This document shows positions 40,183 through 51,046 of a stretch of 64,000 bases of DNA, piece after piece. A program made the translations under genes and the position numbers. Positions within the stretch are counted from its first letter, which is position 1; the number at the start of each line of letters is the position of its first letter. The stretch is from Cyanophora paradoxa (taxonomy: Eukaryota; Glaucocystophyceae; Cyanophorales; Cyanophoraceae): positions 124,001 through 188,000 of the forward strand of contig QPMI01000167.1 in NCBI GenBank assembly GCA_004431415.1. The letters are read 5' to 3'. The notes beneath the pieces are model-generated. The model had not been told where the DNA came from. It did not search any database and saw only the letters and a program-made list of their open reading frames with translations.

Positions 40183-42156
40183 ATGGTCAAGGCCGGCGCT
40201 CGCATCAAGCACGGGCGCTGGTTCGGCTGCCCTATGCAGTTTCGTTCAAGGCCGGCTCTCAGCTACGCGGCCAAGTCAGGCTCAGCTGCAGTTTGCGAAC
40301 CGCGCGCATGCGCGGAGGAGCTCGAGGACGCCGCTAGCGCTGCCGAGTTTGTCGCGCTCACGCGGCGGGAGCTGGAGCGCGAGGCAGCGCCGGCTTCTGC
40401 GCCGTCGAATGTCCTCGCCGCCCTCTTCTTGCCCGTGCGCCCCCGTGCAGGCTCCCGATGGACGAAAGTTGGACGAAAGTTGGACGAAAGTTGGACGAAA
40501 GTTGGACGAAAGCTGACGTCCCCGATGGCAGATTGGCTACCCGCAGTCTGTGCCCGAAGGCTACATGGCATGGACATTCTGGCAGGCACTCCGAACCGTT
40601 TTTTTACAGTGCGCGCCCACCGGCCGCGCGCGGCCCCCGCCGCTTCGATCGCACTCCGGGTCCTGCTTAAGCTTCAATTGCAAGACAGCCTGTGACTTCC
40701 CGGCCGGCCCAGGACGTGCAGCGTGATTAGCACTGAAGCGCTGCTCCTGTCGGTCGGCCTTAGCGCCTCTTCCGCTCTCCCGCTTTCAGCAATTTGGAAC
40801 TGGGTCCGCGATCCGTATCCCCGCCCAAATCGATATCTCGAGCTCCGAAAAGCTCTTAAGAGAGACCGGTGCGATGGCGCGCAGGTTCTGAAGGACGGGC
40901 TCGGGTACTTGTTGAAGCTGCTCTTCGGCTCGCGTTTCGCGCCCTCTTTCGACCGGGAGCCGAAGCGCTGGCGGGTGGCATGCGACGCGGTCATGGTGAC
41001 CGGCGGCCTGCTGGAGGTGTCGACGGCGCTCTTCCCCGCGCAGTTCCTCATCCTCGCGGCCCTCGGAAACGGTGCGCGCCATGCCCCTGCCGGAAGCGCC
41101 GTGCAAACGGGGCGCCGGCAGCGGTCAAGGCCTGCGCCGACGCTGCGACGGTGCGGGGCGCACGCCTGCGGGGACCGTGGGGCTGGGGCGGGCGCTGAGG
41201 GGGGGGCAGGGGGCGAGCTACCGGGTGTTCCTGAACTCGTTCGCGGAGGGCGCTGGGAACATCGGGGACGTCTCGGCGAAGAGCGAGTCGCAGATTGTCG
41301 CCGCCAACGTCCTCGGCGCGCGCCCCGCCCGTCCTGGCTCCTCCCTGCCCCGCCCCGGCGTGACCGGTCCCCGCAGGCCTCGCCCTCGGCGTCGGGCTCT
41401 CGGCGGCTTTGGGGACGGAGGGGGGCGGGGCGCGGCTGGCGGCGGCGTACGTCGGCCTCGCGGTCGCGCACGTGGTCTTCACCGCGCGCGCCGCCTACGC
41501 CGTCCTCCTCCCCACCCTCAACTATCAGCGGCTTGCCACCCTCCTCGCCGCCGCCTCCACCGGCGCCCCGCTCCCCTCCCCCGCCGCCGTCAACCGCGCC
41601 GAGCGCTTCTGGCCGGGCGCCGGCCCGCACCTCGTCGTACCGGGCGGGGCGGGCGGGGCGTGGGGGCGGCGGGGCGGGGCGATGATCGTGCTGGGGGCGC
41701 CCGTGGGGTCGGTGCTGGCGGCGGGCCCCGGCGGCCTCGTGCGGCTCTACGCCGACGAGCGCTACCTGCTCGCCCTGGAGCCGGCGGCGGGGCGGGCGGG
41801 GGGCGGGGGCGGGCGGGGCGCGCGCCCTCGTCGCGCTTCGCGAGGACGCCGGCGAGGGCGACCTCCTCCAGGCCCTCGCCCAGGCACACCGCCTGCTCGC
41901 CCAGCCCGCCCCCCGCGAGCCCCCGCCCGGCCACGACCCTCTCCTGCCCCTCCGCCAGAGCCTCCGCTGGGCCCGCGCCGCAGCTCCCGCAGTTGTCCGC
42001 GAGGCTGCCGCCGCCGGCTGGCGCACGACTCCCCTCCTCCTGCCCCCGGCCCACCACCTCTACCGCCGCATCCCGGGCCCGGCGGCTCCGGGCGGCCATA
42101 GCGAGACGTCGACATCATCAGACGTCGACTCTTCAGCTTCGTGCAAAAGCGACTGA
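40183..42156 (+). CDS. RUS1 / DUF647 family membrane protein
   Basis: Root UVB-sensitive family protein, implicated in plants in UV-B response and vitamin B6-linked growth; widely conserved, biochemical role unsettled. The likely start is ATG 40183. Exons give CAEELEDAASAAEFVALTRR, LAALFLP|IGYPQSVPEGYMAW|TFWQALRTVFL|HVISTEALLLSVGL, ALPLSAIWNW|VLKDGLGYLL, FDREPKRWRVACDAVMVTGG, LFPAQFLILAALGN|AVKACADAAT (29-nt exon at 41122-41150), ASYRVFLNSFAEGAGNIGDV and SAKSESQIVAANVLG, then a hydrophobic part AAAYVGLAVAHVVFTARAAY. It ends AAAAGWRTTPLLLPPAHHLY and SASCKSD, with a stop at 42154-42156. The 'WVLKDGLG', 'PKRWR.ADVLMD.G' and 'GENIGDV.AK.ES' motifs identify the family. Confidence 0.88.
40459..40512 (+). 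repeat. 11-bp tandem repeat (TTGGACGAAAG, five units)
   Basis: Five head-to-tail copies lie within a RUS1 intron, just before the exon IGYPQSVPEG. One and a half reverse-complement units occur at about 59256-59274, upstream of prefoldin 1. Confidence 0.95.
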
Positions 42157-42423
42157 CATGTTACTAATGTCGAGCATCACTCGTGACTGAAATCAGCAAA
42201 GCAAACGGTGCAGCGAAAAAGCGAGGAGCGTTGATATCTACCGCTGAAGCGAAATGAGAACTGTAGCAGAAGCTGTGGAAAAAGGGAAATAAAAGGTCTG
42301 AGCCGTTGAGAGGCCATTTTCAAAGAAGGGGTGCGCCACGGTGCGGACGGCGACGGGAGACGGCGGCTGGGCACGACAAGGCGAGGAGAACGGAGGGGAA
42401 CGGGGCGGGGGCGGGGCGGGCGG

Positions 42424-43935
42424 TCAGCACTCGGGGGAGAAGGAGTCGCGGCGGCCCTCGAGGCGGGCGAGGGTGCGCCGGCTTTGCCGCGTCGCGTAGT
42501 GCTCCGCCCCCAGCCGCTCCCGCCGGATCGCCACCGCCCGCTGCCGCCCGTCACGCGCCGCGGCGGGCAAAGGCGAAGGGCGGGGGCGGGGCACCTGGGC
42601 GGCGGCGCGGGCGGCGGGGCGCTCGGAGTCGGGGAGGGCGAGGGCGAGGGCCTCGAGGGCCTCCGCGAGGAGCGGGTGCCCGCCCCCGAGCGCCGTCTCC
42701 CGCACCGCGCACGCCCGCTCCGCCAGCTGCCCCGCCCGCCCCGCCTCCCCCGCCACCCGCGCCAGCGCCCCTCCACCAGCAGCGCCTCCGCCGTCTCCCC
42801 GCCCGCCCCGCCCCGCCGCCAGCTGCTCCCCAGTCGGCGGCGGGGCGGCGGGGCGGGGCGGGGCGGGCGGGGCGGGACCTCGAGGAGGGGCCGGGCCCTG
42901 GCGGCGTCCCCGCGGGCGGCGAAGTGGAGGGCGAGGGCGAAGAGGGTGCCCGGGGGCGGGGGCGGCCTGCCCCCCGCGCGCCCCCGCTCCACGATCTCGA
43001 GCGCGCGCTGCGGGGCCGTCAGCGGGGGCGGGGCGGGGCGGGGGCGGGGCGGGCCTTGAAGGAGCGGGCGGCGGCGTCGGGCTCGCCGGCGGCCTCGAAG
43101 AGGGCCCCCAGGCCGCCCAGCGCCTCCGCCACCGCTGCGTCGTGCGGCCCGCGCCGCACCGACGCCGCCTCCAGCGCCCGCTGGTACAGCTCCCGCGCCC
43201 GCCCCAGCTCCCCCTGCCGCCCCTCGCGCCCCGCCGCCGCCGCGGCGCCGCGGGGCGCGGGGGCGCGGACCTGGAGGAGGCGGAGGCGGGCGAGGGCCAT
43301 GCGGGCGGCGAGGGGGCCGTCGGGGGCGGCCGCGGGGCCCCCTCCCGAGCTCCAGCGCCTCCTCCAGCAGCTCCGCCGCCGCCCCGTACTCGCCCCGCGC
43401 CTCCCGCTCCCCGCCGCCCGCCGCAGCGCCGCCCCGTCCTGCCGCAGCGCCAGCAGCTGCCCCCGCACGCTGCCCTCCCCACCGCGGGCCCGGCGCGGGG
43501 CCGCCGTCGCCGCCTAGGGCGGCGCGGGCCTTCGCCTGCGCGCGCGCGCCGATCTCGCCGGCGCGCTTGAAGGCGGCTCTGGCGGCCGCCTCGTCGCCCC
43601 CGGCGCGGAGGGCCTCGCCGAGCCCGGCGAGGGCCTCCGCGAGGAGGGGCGAGTGCGGCCCGCGGTGCTTCTGCGCGATCTCCATCGCCCGCTGGAACAT
43701 GAAGAGGCTCCGCTCGCGGCGCCCCTGCGCGGCGTAGAGCCTCGCGAGGTCGAGGGAGGCGGCCGCGAGGCTGTCGTGCTCCTGCCCGAGGGCAGCCTGG
43801 TCGACCTCCAGCGCCCTCTCCAGCAGATCTACCGCCTGCGCGAACTCGCCCCTCTCCACGCACGCCTCCGCCGCCGCTGCAGCCCCCGCGCTCTCGACGC
43901 CACGCGCGCGCGCGAGCTCGAGCGCTGAGCGAGCC
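42424..43935 (-). CDS. tetratricopeptide-repeat protein (kinesin light chain-like TPR)
   Basis: Series of roughly 42-residue TPR units as in kinesin light chain and Nephrocystin-3: GEFAQAVDLLERALEVDQAA and DSLAAASLDLARLYAAQGRR, then ERSLFMFQRAMEIAQKHRGP, LLAEALAGLGEALRAGGDEA, GELGRARELYQRALEAASVR, DAAVAEALGGLGALFEAAGE, TLFALALHFAARGDAARARP and RETALGGGHPLLAEALEALA. The C-terminus is RRERLGAEHYATRQSRRTLA and RRDSFSPEC, with a stop at 42424-42426. Such arrays bind protein partners; the partner is unknown. The start is unresolved: the frame opens near 43935 (RSALELARARGVESAGAAAA), and I see no certain ATG. Introns are C-rich as elsewhere. Confidence 0.75.
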   Translation of the reverse strand, partial: GSLSARARARAWRRERGGCSGGGGVRGEGRVRAGGRSAGEGAGGRPGCPRAGARQPRGRLPRPREALRRAGAPRAEPLHVPAGDGDRAEAPRAALAPPRGGPRRARRGPPRRGRRGGRQSRLQARRRDRRARAGEGPRRPRRRRRPRAGPAVGRAACGGSCWRCGRTGRRCGGRRGAGGAGRVRGGGGAAGGGAGAREGAPRPPPTAPSPPAWPSPASASSRSAPPRPAAPRRRRGARGGRGSWGGRGSCTSGRWRRRRCGAGRTTQRWRRRWAAWGPSSRPPASPTPPPAPSRPAPPPPRPAPADGPAARARDRGAGARGGQAAPAPGHPLRPRPPLRRPRGRRQGPAPPRGPAPPAPPRPAAPPPTGEQLAAGRGGRGDGGGAAGGGALARVAGEAGRAGQLAERACAVRETALGGGHPLLAEALEALALALPDSERPAARAAAQVPRPRPSPLPAAARDGRQRAVAIRRERLGAEHYATRQSRRTLARLEGRRDSFSPEC

Positions 43936-44567
43936 GCGCCGCACCTCGGAGGCTCGTCGTGTCTTTCCTGAGGCCGCGCAGCCTACTTCGAATACTGCCG
44001 TTGCTTCCGACGGAGCCGTGTGAGCCGTCCGACTCTGGCAATCAGGCGCAAGATCAGGCGCGCGCGTCCTCACGCGTCACGCTCAGAGCTGGCGGCTCGA
44101 GTTCGCTCGACGCACCCGATGGCGGCTCGAGTTCACCCGCAAATGTCCGCGACTCCTGACTCCCTTCGGATAGGGAAGGGCAGGGCTTCGATTGGAAGTC
44201 CTGGCCGGTAGAAAAGCGCTTGCGGTTTGCGGTCTTGCTGCCGGATGTTCCCATTCCAGGCAGCTGCAGAATCAGCTGTGCCAGCCAGCCCGCTGTGCAG
44301 GCCGTGCGCCGCCGATTGCAGTTACGATCCAGGAGCTCAATTGAAGGTGATACAGCACAACCGAACACGATACTCCGCCCAGGGGACTCTCGCCTCGTCG
44401 CTTTCTGAGAAGTCGCGCCCCTTTTTTTCTGAATCGCATCTACCCCCCTCGAACCAGCGAGTCGCAGCGACTCTGGCAGCGGCAGCGGCAGCGACTCTGG
44501 CAGCGAGTCAGCAGCGTGTCAGCAGCGACGTCCAGCGTGCAGTGCCGGTCCAGCGGTCCGGGCAGCC
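43936..44567. other. intergenic / possible 5' exons of the TPR gene
   Basis: No gene is recognised. Small frames on both strands lack domains. A degenerate GGCAGCGGCAGCGACTC tandem (44473-44515) is present. Divergent promoters for the TPR gene and BT1 transporter are expected here. Confidence 0.35.
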
Positions 44568-46650
44568 ATGTTCTCTGTGGCACCGGTACCTGCGGCCTGC
44601 AGCCCGGCGCCTGCACGCGCCGCACCTGGCCGCCCTACCTCAAGCTGCGCTGTGACGCTCGTGCGTCCAATTCCACGCCGCACAACGCGGCAGGCGGCAG
44701 CCGCTTCGTGGCACGGCGCACGCGTGCGTTTGCGCGATGCAGCGTCTTCTAGGCTGTTTAGTGCGGAACCACGCTTTCTTGTGCGGGCGGAGGTCGGCAA
44801 GGAAACCGCGGGCGGCCAGTTTTCGCAATCTTTCAAGCAGCTCTCTGGCGTCGATTTCTCCCCCGAGGTCGCTGCGATCATGAGCGTCTACTTCGTTCAG
44901 GGCGTGCTCGGCCTGGCGCGCCTCGCGATAAGCTTCTTCCTCAAGGACGAGCTGAGCTTGAGCCCCGCGGCGGTCGGCGCCCTCACGGGGGTGGCGATGC
45001 TCCCCTGGCTGATCAAGCCGTTGTACGGCTTCATTTCGGACGCTGTACGGCTTTGTCTCTGTTCGTTTTGCTTCGGCGCTTCTGACGCACCGTGGCAAAC
45101 GTCTCGTCGCAGTTTCCCTTATTTGGATACAGAAGGCGGTCGTACCTGCTGCTCGCAGGTTAGTTATGCCGAGCCTCGGGAGATGCTTTAAATCTCTCAT
45201 TTACGGCAGGTCTCGCTGGCTCGTGTGCTTGGCTGGCCCTGAGCACCGTCGTGAGCGACCCGGCGAGCGCCACCGCGGCCTGCTTCGTCGCCTCGATGTC
45301 CGTCGCCGTCGCCGACGTGGTCGTGGACTCCCTCGTCGTGGAGAAGGCGCGGGGGGAGGAGCCTGGGCTTGCGGGCTCGCTGCAGTCGCTCTGCTGGGGC
45401 TCCTCGGCGGTCGGGGGCCTGCTGAGCGCCTACTTCTCGGGGAGCCTCATCGAGGCGCTCGGCACGCGCGGCGTCTTCGCCGCCGCCGCCGTCTTCCCGC
45501 TTCTCACCGCTTCGGTCTCTACGCTCCTTCAGGAGGCCCGCGCCGCCCCCGACCGCCCGGACGGGTGCGGCCGCCACGCGGGGCGGGCGGCGGGGCGCTG
45601 AGGGCGCGCAGGCTGGCGCCCGTGCTCGAGCAAGTCCGCCTCCTCAAGGAGGCCGTCACGCAGCGCGCGGTACGCCCCGCGCTTCCCGCTGCCTTCCGGA
45701 GGCCGAGCGCGGGGCGGGGGTAGGTCTGGCTCCCCACCCTCTTCCTCTTTATATGGCAGGCCTCCGCCAACTCGGACGCCGCCTGGTTCTTCTACCTGTA
45801 CGCCCCCCGCCCCGCCCCCCGCCCGCCCCACCGCCCCCCTGACGCGCTGCACAGCACCAACGAGCTAGGCTTCGTACGCGCCCCCCCCCGGGGGGGGGGG
45901 GGGGGGGGGTTCACACGTGACGGGCCGCAGCGACCGGAGTTCCTGGGGCGGGTGCGGCTGTTCACGTCGGCGGGGGCGCTGGTGGGCGTGGCGCTGTACA
46001 ACCGCTGGTTCCGGACGGTGCCGCTGCGGACGATCTTCTTCTGGAGCACGCTTGCGTCGGCCCCGCTCGGCCTCACCTCCCTGTACGCCCCCCGCCGCCC
46101 GCCCCCGCCCCCGCTGCGCCCCATTTAACGGGGCCAACGCCAGCGTCCTCGTCTACCACCTCAACCGCGCCTTCGGCATCCCCGACGAGCTGTCCGCCCC
46201 TCGCCCCCGCCCTCCCCCCGGCCCCGTCCCCGCTCACGCCCCGCCGCAGCTTCGCGATGGGCGACTCGGTGGTGCGGCGGCCCCCGCGCGCGCGTGGGCG
46301 CGCGGGGCGCGACGGGGCGGGCAGGTGCTCACCGTTCTGGGGCAAATTTCGTTCATGCCGGTGCTGGTGCTGGCGGCGCGGCTGTGCCCGCCGGGCGTCG
46401 AGGCCTCCCTATTCGCACTGCTGATGTCGTGCATCAATGGGGCCTCTACTGTGCGCCCCCCGCCGCCCGACCCCGCTGCGCCCCGCCGAGCTCCCGCCCC
46501 AGGTCGGCACCGAGCTCGGCGCGCTCCTCACCTCCCTCCTCGGTGTCACGGAGAGCGACTTCAGCAACCTTCCGCTCCTCCTCCTCATCTGCAACCTCTC
46601 CTCCTGGATCCCGCTGCCATTCATTTCCTGGCTGCCGGCCGAGAGCTCGG
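44568..46650 (+). CDS. BT1-family folate-biopterin transporter
   Basis: Major-facilitator-type transporter of the folate-biopterin (BT1/FBT) family. ATG 44568 opens a Ser/Ala/Arg-rich leader ([20 protein letters not shown]), so plastid targeting is plausible. Core exons: [189 protein letters not shown] and [17 protein letters not shown], then [20 protein letters not shown] and [17 protein letters not shown]. The KPLYG.ISD and [10 protein letters not shown] motifs are family hallmarks. About twelve membrane spans are expected. The exact 3' end, after WLPAESS, is not certain. Confidence 0.9.
45882..45910. repeat. C-run followed by G-run (perfect inverted homopolymer)
   Basis: About nine C are followed directly by about seventeen G, inside a BT1 intron. 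This is a potential hairpin or quadruplex-forming site. Run length is likely unreliable in the assembly. Confidence 0.8.
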
Positions 46651-46950
46651 CCGAAGCCGCAAGGTGCATGCGCCCTGCCCGCCTGCCCTCCACGCAGTGT
46701 GACCGAGCGCCACCGGCAGCGCTGCAGAGCTCGAGAGAGCGAAAGGCGTCCTCCCCCCCCCGGACGATCCCGAGCACCACATGTAGCCCCTGCGATTCTC
46801 CCCTCTACCCTCCCTGCCCTCAGGGCCTTTTCGTTGCTCTCGGGCGCGTCGCAAGGAAAATTTGCTACTGCCACTGCTATCGCGGGTCAAAGAAGAAAAA
46901 AAGATGGCGCGGGCCGCCAAAAACGGACGACTGGCCCGAGGACGGGGGCG

Positions 46951-49705
46951 CTAGAAGCGGAAGCGGATGGGGGGGCCGGCGGATGCGTCGGGGGGCTGGG
47001 CGGGCTCGTACGGGGCGCGGTGCGGGGCGAGGAGGGGCCGGTGCGGGGCCTGCAGGGGCCGTTCGGCCTCCCAGTCGGGGATGCTTCCCGGAGCGCCGTC
47101 CCAGGCGCCCCCGCTCCCGTCGTCCTCGCCGTGCGGCGCCAGCGTCGGCGCCCGCGCGGCGAAGGGCGAGCGCGCGCGCATCGCCGCCTGCAGCTCCGTC
47201 CCCTGGTTCCGCGGCGTGTACGGCTCCTCCTCCACAGCCGCCGGCCCCGCCGCCCGCCCCGGGGCTCGGGCGGCGCCCAGGGCGAGGGGGAACTCGGCGT
47301 GGACCGAGGCGTGCGAGCCCTGCGTCCCGTTCGGGCGCGCCCACGCACCGCCCCGCGCGCCGCTCGAAGGGCCCGCCCAGCTTCCCTCCACGGCGCCCGG
47401 CCCAAGCAGGGGCCGCACGAGGGGCCCGTGCTGCGATCCCGAGGGCCGCCGCGGGGGCCGGGCCTGCCCTCGAGCCGCCGTTGCGGGGCCGCCGGCGGCG
47501 TGATCCGTGAAGGTGGGGCCGAGGACGGGGGGTGCGAAGATGGAGGCAACGGCCAGCGGCTGGTCCTGCGAGGGCCGGGATCGCAGCCCGAGGAGCGCCT
47601 GCGCCTCCGCCACCGCGCTGTCCCACACCGCCCGCAGGCTGGAGCCGCCGCCAGCCTCTTCGGCGCGGCCCTCCTCCCGCACCACGAATGTCGGCAGGTC
47701 GCGCCCACGGCCGAGCTGCGGCGGCGGCTGGGCGCCAGGGTGCGCGCTGCGGCGGCGGGGCGGCTGCTGTTCGGGGCCGGCGTGGGCGTGGTGCGGGCGC
47801 TGCGCAGAGGCGAGGCGCTGCATGGACTGCTGCCGCTGGAGGGACTGCTGCCGCTGGAGGCCCTCCCCGTGCCCGTTCACGCCGCCGTGCCCGTGGTGCC
47901 CGTGCGGCCGCCGCACGTGCGCCGCCGCCGCCCCTGCGCCCGCGCCGCCGCCGCCGTCTCCGCCCGGAACGACACCGCCTGCGGGCCCCTTCGGCGGGAG
48001 GGGCGGCGGGGCGGCGGGGCGGCGCACGATCTCGGTGGCGGCGGTGAAGGCGCTCGAGGCGAGGCGGCTCAGGCCGGCACCCGAGGTCGACTCGCCGTGC
48101 TCGCCCGCCTCCTGCTTCTGCGGCCGCCTCGCGGGGGCGCGGCGCCCGCGCGCGGCGCAGGCGCACCCTCGGGGGCGGGGCGACGAGGCCCACGGGCTGC
48201 GTGGCGGGGGCCTCTGGGGCCGGGGGCCCGCCGGCGGCGGCCTGAGCCTGGGCGAGGGCAGCGAACTCGGGGGGGATCTGCGCGGCGTGAGCGACGCGGG
48301 GCGGGGCGGGGCGGGGTGGGGCGGCGGGCCTCGACGCCGAAGAGGGAGGCCTCGCGGGCGAGGAAGGCGGCCTGCCGCCGCCGCTGGTGCTGCGCCCGCA
48401 GGTGCGAGTTGATCAGCGCCGCCAGGTTCCCCAGCGGCGATCCCAGCAGCTGCGCAAGTTCGCCCCATGTCAGCGCCGGGCCGGCGGCGGGGCGGGGCGG
48501 CGCGGGCCTGGGTCATAACGCGGTTGGCGGCGGCCTCGACGGCGGAGCAGAGGACGCCGCGGAAGATGGCGGCGATCGAGTTGTATAGCCAGCTCATCTT
48601 TGAGCTCTTGAACGTCAGATCTGCCGCCCCGCGCCCCGTCGGCCCCTGGCCACGCGGCCCTCGCGCCGCCGCGCCTCGCGCCTGCTCACCGATGTCGGAG
48701 ACCTTGACGTTGTTGAAGTCAGCGGCGATCTCCGGGAGCTCCTCCGGGCCACGCTGTACGATCTGCCCGCCCTCAGACCGGCCCGCGCCCCGCCCTGCCC
48801 AGGACAGCGCACCTTGAGGGGGAAGGAGAGGTGCGGGCGGGAGGCCGGTCAAGGCTCGCGCGCGGGGAGCGGGCGTGGCGTGCGCGAGAGGGGGCGTTGT
48901 GGGGCAGGGAGGATATGGGAGTGAAGTTAAACTCGGCGTCGAGGAGGCCGTTCGTCTGCACGGCGGCGTCAGACGGGGCGGGGGGCGGGGCTGGGCGGGG
49001 CGGGGCGGGGCGGGCACGGAGAAGGCGTCGTGCTCCTCGAAGGCGACGCTCCAGGCGATGTCGTTGAAGTTGGCCAGCAGCGACATGCTGCGCCCCCTCG
49101 CACGCGCCCCGCCGGCCCCGCGTCCCACACCGGCACCGCGCACTTGCTCAGGTGGAGCGCGTCCCCGCGCCGCTCGAACCGCACATCCGCCGCCGAGAAG
49201 GAGAGCGACGACAGGTGCACGTTCTTAACCTACGCGGCGCCTCACGCAAAGCGGCCCCGCAGCGCCGCAGCCGGCCCCGCACCGAGAACTCGGCCGGCCC
49301 GAGGGGACTTGCTGCGGGCCGCGTGCGTCGCACAGGGGAAGCGGGCGCGCTGGCGGGCGGGGACGAACCGGAGCGGCCGGATATGGGGGGGACGACGATC
49401 TTTCGGATGACCTGGATTAGCATGTCGCTGGAGAAGACCTGCGCGCCCGTCGCCCCTGTCCCGGCCGGCGGACCCAGCGGGCGGCGCGCCTGGGAGACGA
49501 CGTTAATGGCCTCGTCCGTCGACAGCGAGACCGCCTTCCCCACGCGGATCACGTCCTCGTGCTGGCCCCCGGTGAGGCTCCGTGGCCGCCTGCAGCCCCC
49601 GCCCCCGCGCACCCGTAGCGTGGCGCTAGCGTCGAACGGGACACGGTCCACGGCGGCGACGGCCCGCAGCAGTAGGGTCCGGCAGGCGCTGATGAGGGAC
49701 CCCAT
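46951..49705 (-). CDS. BPI/LBP-type lipid-binding protein with long low-complexity C-terminus
   Basis: Bactericidal/permeability-increasing-like fold, which binds lipids or LPS. Exons from 49705 down: MGSLISACRTLLLRAVAAVD; FSSDMLIQVIRKIVVPPISG; GPAEFSVRGRLRRCGAALRE; VHLSSLSFSAADVRFERRGD and ALHLSKCAVPVWDAG; FNDIAWSVAFEEHDAFSV; TNGLLDAEFNFTPISSLP; QRGPEELPEIAADFNNVKVS; then FKSSKMSWLYNSIAAIFRGV and LCSAVEAAANRVMT, matching the family 'gg.SWLYn.....f...i..avE.a'. LAQLLGSPLGNLAALINSHL and IPPEFAALAQAQAA follow, then a disordered Pro/Gln/His-rich tail of some 300 residues with QRQQSLQRQQSMQRLAS, ending PPIRFRF with a stop at 46951-46953. The start is provisional, and an N-terminal signal peptide, usual for the family, was not found. 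Confidence 0.65.
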
Positions 49706-49739
49706 CACCTGCGAGCACCGCGTCTGTGTCCCGGGCACG

Positions 49740-50861
49740 CCCACGCACAACAATAGCGCAAGGTGTGAAAACGAACGTTGTTGCCGGACAGGAGCGATCT
49801 CCGACCGAGCTCGGTGTGGAAGAACGCCTTCAGCTCATCTGCGCAGCAGTACGTAAACGGAACCCGCCAAGGATCGACGGGCCACGACGGACCGTCCACT
49901 TCTTGCAGCGTGGCTGCCCGGTCTTTGTCGCTCTTCATGGCGTTCATGAAACTTGTCGACGCCGAGAATAACTGTGCATTTGAATCAAGAAAAGCATCGA
50001 CCAAGAAAGACAAGAAAGACAAGCTGCTGCGGCGATGAAAAGGGAAGAAAGGACGCGATGCGGCGGGAGCCGTTCATCTCTTCATTCCAAAACGCTCGCA
50101 CCAAGTGGCCCCAATCGGTAGCCCACAGGTGGTCGAGTGCGAACGACGCGTGGTCAAGTGCGCTGGAGTCGTCAGGCCAGCCCATGATCTGCCAAAGGTC
50201 ATCAGTCTGTGTGAGAGGCTGCCAAGTGAGCGCACATTGTTGAGCGTGTCCAGCAGCCAGCGCCCGTCTCTCGAGTCGAAGAGCTGCCAGTTGCCGGTCA
50301 GTCCGAGTGCGCAGGCTGGAGCGGAAACGCAGACTCCATGCGAGCGCACTCGGTTCCCGACTCGCTCGACCTCCCTGCTTCGAGCGGCCAGGCCCGGGTT
50401 GCGTGAGATCGCCCCCCACAGCAGGCGGACATCGATGATAGGTTGCTTCACTTGCTGCCGCTGTCGAATCCACTCCTGAGGCGCGTCAGCTTGGAAACCA
50501 AGCCGCTGCGGTGCACTAGGCGCACTTGGATGGCGCCGATGCTGGCCTGCACTTCCTGGCAACGGCCCAAATCGTCCAGTACGCGCTTGCTGGCGTTGAT
50601 GCTCTGCTGAACCTTCTTGAGCTCGCTAGCATACCTGCGGTCGCGTTTAGGCGGGTCTGCTTCGCGGCTAACTGCAAAATCCGCGCGGGTGCTCAAACAG
50701 GCGCGGGAGTCTAACCTTTCTTCTTCCTTTCTCTTCTTCCGCGCATCCTCTCGCGCGGGGTCGCGCTTCCCCTGTCGGAGCTGCGGCGGTGTGGCGCCGT
50801 GCGGTGCGGTGTAGGGCAGCCCCACGTAGGGGGGCGCGGGCTGCGGCGGCTCTGACAGCAT
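49740..50861 (-). CDS. unrecognised multi-exon protein
   Basis: ATG 50859-50861 begins MLSEPPQPAPPYVGLPYTAP, a Lys/Glu-rich part, then RDRRYASELKKVQQSINASK and VLDDLGRCQEVQASIGAIQ (coiled coil). Possible later exons: IDVRLLWGAISRNPGLAARS, GNWQLFDSRDGRWLLDTLNN, TQTDDLWQIMGWPDDSSALD, ALDHLWATDWGHLVRAFWNE and a last part LVDAFLDSNAQLFSASTSFM, WPVDPWRVPFTYCCADELKA and FFHTELGRRSLLSGNNVRF. Trp-rich, balanced composition supports real exons. I do not recognise the family, and exon joins are not established. It is divergent from the proteasome gene with 185 bp between starts. Confidence 0.45.
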
Positions 50862-51046
50862 CGCGCTCGGACCGTGCTCTGATCAGAGCGTCGTCCCGAA
50901 ACGTTAGCCGCACGTCGACACGCGTACCCGTACGGCGTGTGGTCAAAACCGAGCAACTTCCAGCTGCAGCCCCGCGACTACAGCCTGTCAAACGAAGCGC
51001 GAGGGGGAAGCGGAAGAGCTTTTTAGAGCGTTGCACCCCCGGCGCC

